The notes beneath the pieces were generated by a model that was not told the origin of the DNA, did not search any database, and saw nothing but the letters and a program-made list of their open reading frames with translations. Positions 38,538 through 50,325 of a DNA stretch of 64,000 nt are shown here, in pieces; position 1 is the first letter of the stretch, and every line of letters starts with the position of its first letter. This DNA is from Gorsachius magnificus. Lineage: Eukaryota > Chordata > Aves > Pelecaniformes > Ardeidae. The stretch is taken from positions 184,533,510 to 184,597,509 of the forward strand of contig CM067081.1 in assembly GCA_034008185.1 (NCBI GenBank), read 5' to 3'. A program made the translations under genes and the position numbers.

Positions 38538-39201
38538 ATCATAGAATCATAGAATCATAGAATGTTTTGGGTTGGAAGGGACTCCCAGAGGTCATCTAGT
38601 CCAACCCCCCTGCAGTGAGCAGGGACACTGCTAACTAGATCAGGTTGCTCAGAGCCCCATCCAACCTGACCTTGAATGTTTCCAGGGATGGGGCCTCCAC
38701 CACCTCTCTGCGCAACCCGTTCCAGTGTATCACCACCCTCGTTGTAAAGAATTTCTTCCTTATATCTAGTCTAATTCTACCCTGTTTTAGTTTAAAACCA
38801 TTACCCCTTGTCCTCTCACAGCTGGCCCTACTAAAAAGATTATCCCCATCTTTCCTATAGGCCCCCTTTAAGTACTGAAAGGCCGTAATCAGGTCTCCCC
38901 ACAGCCTTCTCTTCTCCAGGCTGAACAACCCCAACTCCCTCAGCCTGTCCTCATAAGAGAGGTGCTCCAGCCCTCGGATCATTTTAGTAGCCCTCTTCTG
39001 GACCCGCTCCAACAGTTCCATGTCCTTCTTGTGCTGAGGGCTCCAGAGCTGGACGCAGTACTCCAGGTGAGGTCTCACCAGAGCAGAGTAGAGGGGCAGA
39101 ATCACCTCCCTCGACCTGCTGGCCACGCTTCTCCTGATGCAGCCCAGGGTACGGTTGGCCTTCTGGGCTGCCAGCGCACATTGCCAGCTCATGTCCAGTA
39201 A
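38538..39201 (-). mobile_element. CR1 LINE 3' copy, subfamily A
   Basis: The 3' tail ATCATAGAATCATAGAATC starts at 38538. The minus strand then carries the ORF2 C-terminus as an open frame from 39192 to a stop at 38635 (185 residues: [18 protein letters not shown] ... [10 protein letters not shown]). It is truncated at 39201 within the codons for LDMSQQ. It is very close in sequence to the copies at 1975 and 50326 and so belongs to the same young subfamily. Confidence 0.95.
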
Positions 39202-39813
39202 CCTTTGATTTAGAGAGGAAGCCTGTTACTATTTAAGTTAATAGTAAAAGCCTGAACAACCCTGACAGCTACACAGTTTTGCCTGTAAGTGCCACAAGGC
39301 AACAAGAAATATTGTGAATGTGGGCCAGCTGCCCAAAGTCTGATCATGACTCTCGTAGTTTCTTTGTCCCAAGAAATTTTCTTTGGAAAGTGGCTTACAT
39401 GTGGTATTAGCACCCTGCTGACCACCCTAAACCATGCTTTATAAATATATGAAGGACTGCTGCCAGCATCACTTATTTCCTCAACCTCCTTTTGATAAAA
39501 AGCGATGGGATTTCCTGCTCACTGTGGGGAACAAGGAGCTCCACTGAGGCACCATTTGCTTCTTCCTGGTCCGATGGTATTCTGAGACTGTTTGCAGCTC
39601 TTGCATAGAGCCAGAAGGCTGACATACTGGCAAGAGTATCCAAGACCTTAAATTTAAAAAAAAAAAAAAATCCTTTTGATTTATTATTTGATTCTATAAT
39701 TTGCGTATTTTTTATTTTTACTTCCAGGATTTTTCCTTTTGCTTGTTAGGGTCATTTTAAGAGACAAATCTTGACTCCTTCGCTTCAGTAGAACCACTCC
39801 TAATTTATCATGG
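39202..39813. other. Intron between CR1 and solo LTR, unexplained
   Basis: About 600 bp with no recognised family. It contains CTTTATAAATATATG (about 39437-39451), a TATA-like word, and a poly-A run near 39655-39670. It could hold an unrecognised older LTR, but no termini or duplications were found. Confidence 0.45.
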
Positions 39814-40314
39814 TGTCCCAGTTTCAGCTGGGATAGAGTTAATTTTCTTCCTAGTAGCTGGCACAGTGCTGTGGTTTGGATTTAGTACCAGAAGAATGTT
39901 GATAACACACTGATGGTTTAGTTGTTCCTGAGCAGTGCTTACACCAGTCAAGGACTTTTCAGCTTCCCCTGCTCTGCCAGGGGCACAAGAAGCTGGGAGG
40001 GGGCACAGCCAGGACAGCTGCCCCCAACTGGCCACAGGGCTATTCCAGACCATAGGGTGTCATGCTCAGTATAGGAACTGGGGGGAGCTGGCTGGGCATC
40101 AATCAGCAGGTGGTGAGCAATTGTATTGTGCATCACTTGTTTTGTATAGTTTTTTTATCATTATTATTTTTTCCTTCATTTTCTGTCTTATTAAATTGTC
40201 CTTACCCCAACCCGCGAGTTTTACCCTTTCTCTGATTCTCTCCCCCATCCCACTGGGGGGGAGTGAGCCAACGGCTGGGTGATGTTTAGCTGCCTGCCGG
40301 CTTAAACCACGACA
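39814..40314 (+). mobile_element. Solo ERVL-type LTR (501 bp) with CATGG duplication
   Basis: The element begins TGTCCCAGTTTCAGCTGGG and ends CTTAAACCACGACA, i.e. with TG...CA termini. The 5 bp before it (39809-39813, CATGG) are repeated immediately after it (40315-40319, CATGG), a target-site duplication of the length typical of ERVL-type integration. There are no internal viral genes, so this is a solo LTR left by LTR-LTR recombination. Inside are GGCACAGTGCTGTGGTTTGG, AGAAGCTGGGAGGGGGCACA and a 3' GAGTTTTACCCTTTCTCTG stretch. It is clearly better preserved than the 6793 copy. Confidence 0.95.
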
Positions 40315-41239
40315 CATGGTATTAGAGACACTCATGCAATTCTCAGATCACTCTGTAACCTCTGGACTAGAATCTAGCTAGAAGGTAGCAACCGTAATAT
40401 AGCCTGGTTTAAATGCCATGGAGTCTCCTTTAAAACGAACAATCACTCTGGTGCTCTCAGGCCTCCCACTGGGACACAGGGATCTCCAACCAGATCCTTA
40501 GGCATTCCCAGGGCACCCTCAAGACACATAAAGCCTCCCTGCTCCCCAACTCCTGTGTTTTTCTTTGAACAGTAAAAATTTACTGAGAGGAAAGGCAGAA
40601 TTGGAAAACCTACGTTAACAGAGGTCCTAGCAGCATTTTAAATTTTCTATCCCAGCCTACTGTGATTTCTAATCTATAAATCTTGAGCATAAGTTTGTGG
40701 TAAACAAACAAAAAAAATATTTATTTACAGCCATTTTCACTCTGTTCTCATTTTAAAATGAAAAGCAGCTGGAACCAGTAATACCAGATGGGCACATACA
40801 GTCACACGCAATGTTCATTGCTACAAAACTCAAGCAATCTCTCTGACACTGTATGCACTCTGCTTAGTTACTGCCTGCGGACCACTTCATTTATGCAGCT
40901 GCAACAGAAGGCAAAGCAGAACAGGGAGAACCTGGATCTTAATATCCACTGTGCGGAAACATCTTGGGTACAGCCTGTCTCCTGGACATGGGATGCTTCA
41001 AGAAATAGATTTAACACCAAAGTTTTCCTCCTCAACCCTGCCAATATGAGACCTGAGCATTTACTCTCCATTTCTTGGAGGAGGCAGACAATTCTTACTT
41101 GAAAAACACCCCAAAACTGAAATATCTAAAAAGATGGATGCTTCTGAGTCACAAGAACTGATCATAGGTGGATCGGTTGTGGTGGTGTCATGCTCCAACT
41201 TACTGAATTTTGGTTTCAACGTACTGGCAGGAATTTTTT

Positions 41240-41310
41240 GCTGCATTTTTTTCCATCCTAACTTACATTCACCCTTTTGTTTGCATATATAGAACCCGTT
41301 TCAGCATGGA
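41240..41310 (+). repeat. Unclassified 70-bp repeat, copy A
   Basis: GCTGCATTTTTTTCCATCCT, AACTTACATTCACCC and TTTGCATATATAG, then TTTCAGCATGGA, recur with about 80 percent identity at 42301-42372 in the same orientation. I do not recognise the family. Confidence 0.7.
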
Positions 41311-42300
41311 ATGCTTCTAGCAGGCAAATTTTGTGAGCAAGACATTTTTAATTAACAAAAGTGTAACTCTGAAAAAGACTAAAAGATGCCTTTGCGATCT
41401 CAAGTGCTACCAGTTGACCAGAGACTAAAAGGAATATTTTCAGCCCTGGAAGCTTCCAGGCTTCTGTGGCAGGCGTTTCTGAAGTCGATAATGTGAGGTT
41501 TCTCTTTTTCTGTCCCAGAGCCAGTCTTGCAAGCTGCAGTACTAAGCCCACAAAGCACGGTACATGCAGGTCATTAATAGCCGGTGTCACTGAACCGAAA
41601 CTGCAGGTTTCTGCCACTGCTGCCACACTGCTCAGGAGAGGACCTGCTGTGTGGGGAGGCACCGGGGAGTCCGCGCCGTACCGACCTTCGCTCCCCTGCC
41701 ACAAGAAGAAAAGCCCTGTGCGAGTTCCCCCACTGTGCTTTATACAGGGCAGGGTGTCATCCTCCCCTTACTTCAGAGGGCTAAGAGCTATAGGAATACT
41801 CCCTTTCTTCGCCTCACAAGCGTTTGCAGGCCAGAAAGAGGGTCCTTTGATTCTATTCTCATTTTTTCATAACCGGAGCACTAATTGTAGGCATCAAATG
41901 CTGCCGTTGCCTAGTATCAATTTATGTTCTCCGTTACCATCATGTGTTAGATAGACCGGCAGTATTACAATGGGTCACCTGAAAGAAGCAGAAACTATTG
42001 TGTATCTTTACTCCACTGTTCAGAGCATGTGTCACCAAAAGTCACTTTATCACAATCCTTTTTACCGGTTGCTTCCATTTAGATAGGGTCTAACCGTGTC
42101 ATTTTCAATGTTTCATTATAACTTTTACATCCAGCAGTGCTCTCCATCACAGTCATGCTGATTCTTTTACAGTAAAAATATCTCTAAAAATAAACCTACA
42201 CTTTGCTAGGTGAGCACTGGTAAGAGGCAAAATATTTCTAATCCGTCTGCACAGCCTCAAGAATTTTCTGTAAGACATCTTCACATAAAAAAAAATTTGC

Positions 42301-42372
42301 GCTGCAAAATGTTTGTATCCTAACTTACATTAATCTTTTTGTATGCATATATGAATACCATTTCAGCATGGA
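42301..42372 (+). repeat. Unclassified 70-bp repeat, copy B
   Basis: Second copy of the 41240-41310 unit: ATCCTAACTTACATT, TTTTTGTATGCATATATG and CATTTCAGCATGGA are shared. Both copies are followed within about 20 bp by AATTTTGTG, so the similarity may extend further with gaps. Confidence 0.7.
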
Positions 42373-43708
42373 TTTTTGGAATTTTGTGTTCAGTTATTTT
42401 AAAGCTCATTCATTTCTAGATTGGTGAATGGCATTAAAAATTTTACCTATTAAAAAAAAATTTTAAAAATCTTGAAATAAGAGACTCCCAGTAATGCCTT
42501 TAGTCAAAAGCATCTTTAGAATATAAAAAAGCCTTTGTATTTTTTCCACAAATAGCCATATATAGCTAAGATTCCTCAGTCTCTACATCTACACAGGCAC
42601 CCAAATCACAAACACACACACACAACCAAGACACTCTTAAATATACTGTCTGCTCCTCCTTTCACAGCACATCCCTACAGAATGGACAAGGTAAATATCT
42701 CAGTGGATGTAACTCCGTTTTGTCAGAGTAACACTGAAAATTTCCTGTTAATTATAATGCTTTAACACTAAATTTAATTGAACAGTGGTGACATGGAGAA
42801 TGCTGTGGGTACATTCATCACAAAAAGTTATTTTCATTAATTTAGCAGTTTTTTCTGCCATCTCGTACAGCCAGATGTAGCTATTTGTACATTATTCAAA
42901 ACGATCTTTGAATTCTTGAAGAGTTTTGGACTGATTGTTAACTTTTTGCAGCAAGCATTCAATGTTTTATTCAAAATAACAACTGCATCAACTTGCTGTA
43001 ACTGGTGTTTTGGCTCCTTATTCGAGCGTGAAGCTCCCTTGGGTGCTGAACCTACAGAATACACAGTTTTAGCACAAATACAAAAAAAATTTTAAAAAAA
43101 ACCCAGTAAGCCCTGTCACAAAGCTTTGCCTACTGTTGCTGCATAGCAAAAAAACCATTTGCTTCAAAACCTGTAGATAAGTGTACTGGGAAATAAGCTT
43201 AAAATGTATTTCTATGAAGAAGGCTGAAAACGTTCTAAGGCACTATTTGTGTACCAGTAAAAGAAAGCAGAGCATCGCAGCTCTTACCAAGCAAAACTCT
43301 TGGATCATCCCGTGGGTATTCTGACTAAATAACTCAAGATCTGGCACAAAGACTCACAGAGAGAAGAAACAGCAAACGTATCGGAGTAATCAACCAAAAA
43401 AAGAAATTAAATAAAGCAAGAAAACCTTTAACCTCTTCAATATTTTTTAGGCTAAATCTCTTTTATCAAATCTTGGAAATTTCTCCTTCCTCCTCAAATT
43501 CATTGTCTTTTTTTTTTTTTTCTGTTGGGGGACTAGAGATGAAGGTTTCCTCATAAATATTGCTTAGAGAAGACTAGGGATTCAAGTCCAAGTCCATAAT
43601 AAAAATGTTACTAGTTTCATTTTAGATTAACTCGGCTAAGTATCAACTAAAATAATGCAAGTCATAGGAATGCGATGTGCTATTGTTTTACCATTCTAAT
43701 TTGTGGTT

Positions 43709-43768
43709 TTAATGGTTGGACTTGATGATCTTAAAGATCTTTCCCTACCTGAATGATTCTATGATTCT
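43709..43768 (+). mobile_element. CR1 3'-terminal fragment (about 60 bp)
   Basis: TTAATGGTTGGACTTGATGA, TCTTAAAGATCTTTCCC and then GATTCTATGATTCTA is the extreme 3' end of a CR1 of the subfamily B type. Only the tail is present, an extreme 5' truncation. Confidence 0.9.
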
Positions 43769-45104
43769 AAGTAGATTTTCAACCCTTTTTCTTCAATTGG
43801 AATATACCTGCTTTTCCTAAAAACTCAAGAACTGTTCACAGTTTCCATTTCACAGCTAAAATGCCAAAACTCTCAGGTTTGGGTGAAAATCAAAATTTTT
43901 TAAAATAAAAATACAAAATTTCTAGATTAGAAAAGAGTAGTCAATTATTATTAAATTGAATTAAGCATTTAAAAGTTCACATGTACAAGCACTTAATCTG
44001 CTGATTTGTAGAAGTATGAACATATTAATGAACAGGTGTCACCTGTAAACCAGACACCCAGTTTTAAATAGCTGCAGTAATCCTGCAGGTTAGTCATTAA
44101 AGCACACTTTTATTTATCTCACATGCACAGATTCCCCTCAAACAGGCCTAGAACACATGCAATTGCTGAAAACTCCAGGTAGATATTTTTTAAATGGACA
44201 ACTTATATTTGTTACAGTTGTAGTTTTAGGGTGATTGATGGTTATAACATCAGATAAAGCAACAGGGAGACATGTATCACTTGCAAAACTGAGACATTTC
44301 TATAAAAATTTCTGTGCTCTGATTTTTCAAGATGACAACAAAATACGTTTTACAAATGCATGTGGTTTTGGGGGGGACTGCCATCATGAACGCTTAAATA
44401 AACTCAAGTCATATTTTCTCTAAAAGTAAACCTGGTCTTTGATTTTCTTGCATTTTCTCTTGAACTAGTAAACGATGAAGAAAACAGGTAACTCAGCTTG
44501 CCCTCTCTAACAAGAGCAGTTTAACCACCAGCATTAGGGCCATAGTCTGGCAAGGACTACGTCGGGTGCCCAGTTTCCCTCCTACAAGTAGTCACATCCA
44601 GATGTGAGGCATTACATGCGCTCAGGGCCATTGGAAGGGCACTACAAGAGACTGTCATCCCAGGCGTTACCCCGTGAGAGCTGAAAGCATGCCACGGGCC
44701 AAATTTGTCTGAGTCATATCAGCTGCTGCTACGGCTCCTGCCAGAGGAAAGCGAGCGCCTACAAAATTTCTTCCTGCGCTTTCCAATTCTTTCTCCTCTC
44801 TGCCATGGCTTTCGTGTTCGGCAGTCTCGATCACAACTGCACCCTCCACCCCAGCAGCCCAAGAGGCTGGGAAATGGGCTGCCTACCCATCTGCTGCTAC
44901 CACCTACCTCCTTACTGGCATAGATGCCAGGGACAGGTGGGCTCTCTTATCCCAGTTCTGTTAGGGTGATAAAAAAAGGGAATATGGCAGCAGTACCTAG
45001 AGCAAGCAAATGTCTTGCTAGGGTGGCAGCTGTGCTACATGTTTTTTCCATTCCAGGTACCTGGTATCTTCAGGGTTTTCAGCCAAAATGAAGAAGGATG
45101 AAAA

Positions 45105-45281
45105 ATGCCAAGAAGCATTTTCCTCCTTAAAAATCTACTTCTTTATGGAAGGGCTCATTGTTAAATGCCAAGCATTTTCTTTCTTCAAAACCTACTTCTT
45201 TATGGAAGAGCTCATTGTTAAATGCCAAGCAGCATTTTCCTTCTTAAAAATCTAATTCTTTATGGAAGAGCTCATTGTTAA
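45105..45281 (+). repeat. Tandem repeat, 60-bp unit, three copies
   Basis: Units lie at 45105-45164 (60 bp), 45165-45221 (57 bp) and 45222-45281 (60 bp). Each begins ATGCCAAG and ends GGCTCATTGTTAA or GAGCTCATTGTTAA; the middle reads TTCTTTATGGAAG. The copies differ by a few substitutions and one 3-bp deletion, so the duplication is not recent but not ancient either. Confidence 0.95.
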
Positions 45282-48154
45282 AGTCCTATTTATTAAAACT
45301 TTGTGTTTATCTGAATGTTGTCCTACAAGCTAAAAGCAAATGGGAGAAAAAAAAAGAGACAGCAATGGACAGTGGCAGTAGTTCCCCTCAGATTGCCCTG
45401 CAGCAGATATGCTCCAATTCTAGTTTCATCAAAGGAAAAACCTCTTAATAGTCCAGATTACAGCTTTACAGATTTCCTAGTTTACGGCAAAATGACCTGA
45501 GGACCTGATTGCCTATACAAGACACTACACTCTACCCAGATCATCCTAATAGGCCTCAGGAGGTGTCTTCGGACTTCCAGCCTCCTACATTATGATTAGC
45601 CACAGACATATGGCCCCACATCATGAGCTGCAAACACAATCTTGCGGCTGGGTAACCCACTAACTTTAGCCCAGGTTATTTTTCCCTTCGAAACTCAACA
45701 GTCTGGGTTAGCACAAAGCAGTGTCTTCAGGACACTGAACTCGTGTGTGTGGTGGTCAAAGAAAACAAGACATGTGGGCCGTAGCGATGCTATGGTGCCT
45801 GAACTGGCAAGAGGGCTGATGAAGGACAGTATTTTCACATAATCTTCATGGACAGTGCCACAGTGATTAAGGGAAAATGCTCTCAACATGTCAATTCAAT
45901 GCAGAGTGGTATGAAATAAAAAAAAAAAAAAAAGTAATGTCACAGCCATTACCTGTGCCTTCAAAAAGGAAAAAATATGTCAGTGAGTGCCCACAGGATG
46001 GGCAGAGGAAAAATCTGCCTTGTTACTGTATTTATGATGTAAACCAAAACACTTTAAAAATGGCCAGCTTTACAATACCATCAAAAAAATGAACAAGGTA
46101 ACATTTCCTTCATGAATTGTCTTATACACAGTCCTCATCAATACAAACATATTAATTAACATTTTGAATATTTTAAATCGTGGAATTTTTTTTAACTTTA
46201 AACAAGCATATTTTTTTCAAAATAATAATAAAACAAATACTAAATATGTAACAGTGCTATAAATTAACTTTTGCAGAAAGTGTTAACAACATCATCAATT
46301 TATCTAGTCAGTTATCCCTAGCACTGGAAAGGATACTTATTTGAAAGAAGGAAAGGGGATTCAGTCTATACAGCCCTAAGACATTCCCAAAGTCACATCA
46401 GTGTCACCACAGCATGACCACAGGAGAAGCTGTGTCACAGCCACGGGGCTACTTGCTCCTCTCCAACCTAGGGTTTGGACGCGACCCCGCGGGTGCTGGA
46501 CATGTCTTTTTGTCTCACAAGCTTTTCCCACCGTGGCCTCCAGCATCCTTTGTATTTGGTGTTCTTAGGTAACAGGTCTGGCTGTGTTCAGCACTTACAG
46601 TTCTTCCCTCTGGCATCTCTAATCAGTGACAACCTTCTTAAAACCAGAGCCATTAATTTTAGCAACAGGAAGAAAGCTCCTAGAGAAAGAGAGTTTTACA
46701 ACAGTGCTACAACTATAAAGTACTTACAAGTACCTGAGACCAGTTTGGCAGCACACAAGACGAACACCTAACTCCCAAGCTGGGTCCCCTGCCTTGACAA
46801 AGAACTCCTTTCAGAACTGACTTGTGTCACTTGAATCTCTGTGGTTTGGCCTTTGCTCCTAAGCCACTGAAAAGAGTTTATGGGAAAAATGTTTTGGCTT
46901 GGATATTTTTTTTTCCTTGAAGTTTGGTTTTCTCCACAAACTCCTATTAATTTCAGTCGTTCTGTCAAAGTGATTAACAGTGCTCTCAAACTGATCAACC
47001 TGTATTATGGATAATTCATGATAACAGAGCTCCAACTGTGCCACAGTTTTTTTGGTAGCCTTTGACCCCACTGACTACAAGGTACTCCTGAGATGTCTTT
47101 ATGGATAAGGGAGCTCTTTGGTATCCTGCCTACTACATCCATCCACCCTGGGATCTATGACGATTCTATGCCGGTTATTCTGTGATGTTCTACTTTGCCC
47201 TCTGTCTGCAAAGAGTGTGGTTTGGGGAATGAATTTCTTAGTCTGTAAAGGGTTTGGGATTTCAGAATCATCTTTTAATTGCATCCAAACTAAGCATTTT
47301 CTTTGCTTTGCCATTTCCTGGCTTAGGAGAAGGAAAAGCTTGCTGGAGGATACTTTACAGAAGATAGAACCAATATTTAGCACAAGGAACCAAGAGGTAC
47401 TTCTTCACCAGGTGATATGACTGAGAGTACGTTTAGCTATAAAGGTTGAAACACTGTGAACTAGCTTGGAAATTTTTAAGTAAACTTTCATTTTCAAGTA
47501 CTAATGCTGGCTCAAGAGACCCTTCAATTGCAGTTACTTGGAAAACATGGTTTCTTTGGCTGATGAGATCTCACTAGACACCTGCGCCTCAGGATCCCAG
47601 CTGGGATGACAACCTGCAATAAAAAGCCTCACTTGAAGACCACTTAAAGATTGCAGCCTTCTGCATTCTTGGATCAGTATTTTACAGCCATAATTCTTAT
47701 AGCCTATTAAACTTCCTGCCCTCTATATACATTCACATAGTGTAAGCCTGTCACAGCCATGCTGGTTAGAACCTATGCCTATTCTAAGGGAGTCCCTGTT
47801 TTCCACATACTGTTTGGGAAAGACTCATGATGGCCCCAAAGGATTAGTCTCTGAGAACAGCATAGAGGACTTACGGATTTGAAACCTTTGCTTCCACCAG
47901 TTCAAGAAAGCTTGAACTTTCTGAAGTTCACAGTATAACACAATTATCTTTACCAACTGAGTAGGGACAAATATTAAGCCCTTTCTTCTAGCTGAGAGCT
48001 TGAACAAAAAAAGACCCGCAACAATTTAGGATTTCCTTTATGGCATGGCTGGTATAAATAAATAACCAAACCAGATATATACAAAGGATACATCAACATA
48101 AAGCTCATGAAATGTACAGCTGGGCAGACACAGCTATGAAGGTAGTTTGGAGGA

Positions 48155-48216
48155 CTAATACATATCCACTGTGGACATTGCAGTTCTAATACAGATCCAC
48201 TGTGGACCTTGCAGTT
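48155..48216 (+). repeat. Tandem duplication, 31-bp unit, two copies
   Basis: 48155-48185 and 48186-48216 differ at two positions only: CTAATACATATCCACTGTGG against CTAATACAGATCCACTGTGG, and ACATTGCAGTT against ACCTTGCAGTT. Confidence 0.95.
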
Positions 48217-49759
48217 CTATAGAACAGTGACAGTGGTCAGGAAAACACACTCCTGTTCGTTCCTCAAACTTGCTCTAAAAATTGTGCTAATGATGACTAA
48301 TCCTTGACTCATTAAAAAGCAATCAAACAAACTAAACCACAGAATCCTAAATAAGATGTGGCGTTAAGTCTTCAGTAAATACACATTTCCAGGGACACAA
48401 CAACATGTACGTAGCTGTGATTGGGGAAAGAGGAAAAGGAACAGTAACCAATTTGGATAAAGGTAAGGTATTTAATAGAAAGCCATTATTGTGGTTTTGA
48501 AAAATGTATATAGCTGTTTCCTTGTTTCAGCCTTTTAAACTAAATGCAGACCCTCTTTATATGCATTTCTCAACTGCAGATTGTTTGTAATTGCGTCCCA
48601 ATTCATTAAATCACTTAAAAACAGTCCTCTCCAAAATTAATCTTAATTAAAATAATATTTTTATTCCTAAGGAATTTCTGCTATTAATGTAAACTGGGTT
48701 GTAATTTCACACTTGTTCTGTGAAAGAAATGAGCAATAAGAGAAGACAAAAGTACACCAAAAAGATGCACTCTCTCTTAGTGTGTTGTAAGAATAACTGA
48801 CACCCTTTGACAGCACAGGTAATGAATTCATTCCAAACCCTCTCCTGACATATTCAGCACTCCAAGACGACAATCCTGACAACTGGTGTTATTGCTAGAG
48901 TAATGTGATAATTAGCATCAAAAGAGAAAATGGTTTGTGTCTACAATTTTAATGACACTTTGCAAAGTTGAATAATGACGGACCTGAACATCCTTTGGTC
49001 AGCTGAAAATAGCTTCATCTAAGACAAGACAGCTGACATCTGTGAGACAAGCAGTCACAACTCTGATTTTTGCATGTCATGCGAAAAATACATCACTGTG
49101 TTGTAATCTTAAATACCAAAGCATTATTTACTGACACTCTCAGACTCCCAAAGGAGAGCATGAATTTCCTTTGGGCAATATATTCTCCACTTAAAAGCAA
49201 TACAGTTGGAAAAACTTCAATACATGCAGGTACTGACTTATTTGATCTCAGTATGTTAGGCATACAAAAGTCACGTATAAATGACAAAACCATGGGACAG
49301 CCCCTGGACACTTCAAGACCCAAAATTCCTTCAAAGAAAGATATGATAAATTAAGGACTGTGGATTTGCTTGTGGCACAGAAAAATCCAGAGAAAGAGTG
49401 TGATGGAAAGGATCCCTGTATACTTCCACTGCATTTAGCTTTTCTATCCTTAAAATGCGCCCTTTGCTGCCACCGCGTGGGCTTTGCCACCATGCACTAG
49501 CACTGAACACCAGTAATACTTTTTCCACCCCTCTGCAATCCTCGTCTTTCCCATTTAACTAAAAAAATAAATTGTTTCCTCCTTTCATTTATGTTTCAAA
49601 TACAGCGTTAAATAAGTTCTGTTCCTTACCTGTTAGGTGTTACACAGCTCAAAGTTACTGCTAAAGTTCAAGAATCTAAATTACTTTAGTTAACAAATAA
49701 ACACCCTCACTTTTTTATAAAGTATTCAATGGTACTTCGATAAAAGACACACAACACCT

Positions 49760-50074
49760 TGTGGTGGTTTAACCCTGCAGGCAGCTGAACACCACGCAGT
49801 CGCTCCCTCACTCCCCGCCCCCCCCCCCCCCCCCAGGGGGATGGGGGGGGAGAATTAGGGGGGGGGGGGGAATAAAAAAAAGTAAAACCAGTGGCTTGAG
49901 ATAAAGACAGGTTAATAAAACAGTAGAGGGGGAAAAAAGCAGTAGTAGTAGTAATAATAATAATAGAATATACAGAATATACAAAACAAGCGATGCTCAA
50001 TGCAATTGCTAAATCCAAACCACAGCACTATGCCAGCTACTAGGAAGAAAATTATCCCAGCCAAAAGCAGGACA
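49760..50074 (-). mobile_element. Solo ERVL-type LTR (315 bp), internally deleted, CACCT duplication
   Basis: On the minus strand it starts TGTCCTGCTTTTGGCTGGG (from 50074) and ends GGGTTAAACCACCACA (to 49760). CACCT precedes it (49755-49759) and follows it (50075-50079), a perfect 5-bp target-site duplication. It is the same family as 39814-40314: TTTTCTTCCTAGTAGCTGGC and GTGCTGTGGTTTGGATTTAG are shared, but then it jumps directly to CAATTGCATTGAGCATC. That join leaves out the part equivalent to 39886-40117 of the other copy (about 230 bp). It also has expanded C and G homopolymers at 49818-49870. Confidence 0.94.
49818..49870. repeat. Homopolymer C/G cluster inside the LTR
   Basis: There is a run of 17 C (49818-49834), then G runs of 5 (49836-49840), 8 (49843-49850) and 13 (49858-49870). 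In the related LTRs this area is a short CCC...GGGGG motif, so the runs have expanded. They could pair as a C/G hairpin or form quadruplex-type structures, and may also be a sequencing-error hotspot. Confidence 0.9.
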
Positions 50075-50325
50075 CACCTGCACTTCACCCCATCTGTTCA
50101 GATACCACAAAGTTAATGGATGTTGCAAGAGTTCACCAGGTTGGGAGCTAGATGGGACTTCAAGCAGCAGCCAGAGTTACTGGATAGCTGTCAGGACAGT
50201 ACTTATGTTAGAGTGCATAAGGCCTGAACCACAGGTATATAGGTAATGTTTATGATTGAAATAGATGGTGCTGTGATATAAGATGGCTCCAGGCTGCTGG
50301 GCGAGTGACACGGGCATTAGGGTAA

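Larger units (their letters stand above)
40315..49759. other. Unique intron block between the two solo LTRs
   Basis: About 9.4 kb with no supported exon. It holds a dispersed 70-bp repeat pair, a CA run (42612-42624), a CR1 tail at 43709, a 60-bp x3 tandem repeat, a 31-bp x2 tandem repeat, poly-A near 45909-45924, and two locally GC-richer stretches (about 41460-41790 and 44530-44940) that could be regulatory. The rest is unremarkable AT-rich sequence. Confidence 0.5.

Noticed and set aside
41466..41954. Open frame of 162 codons, plus strand
   Set aside because: No recognisable domain. It lies in a GC-richer stretch where stops are rarer, and no splice or promoter context supports it.
47150..47190. 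CR1-tail-like words (GACGATTCTATGCCGG, TTCTGTGATG)
   Set aside because: Only isolated matches to the 8-bp tail; the CR1 3' UTR (GGTTGGACTAGATGA type) is absent next to it.
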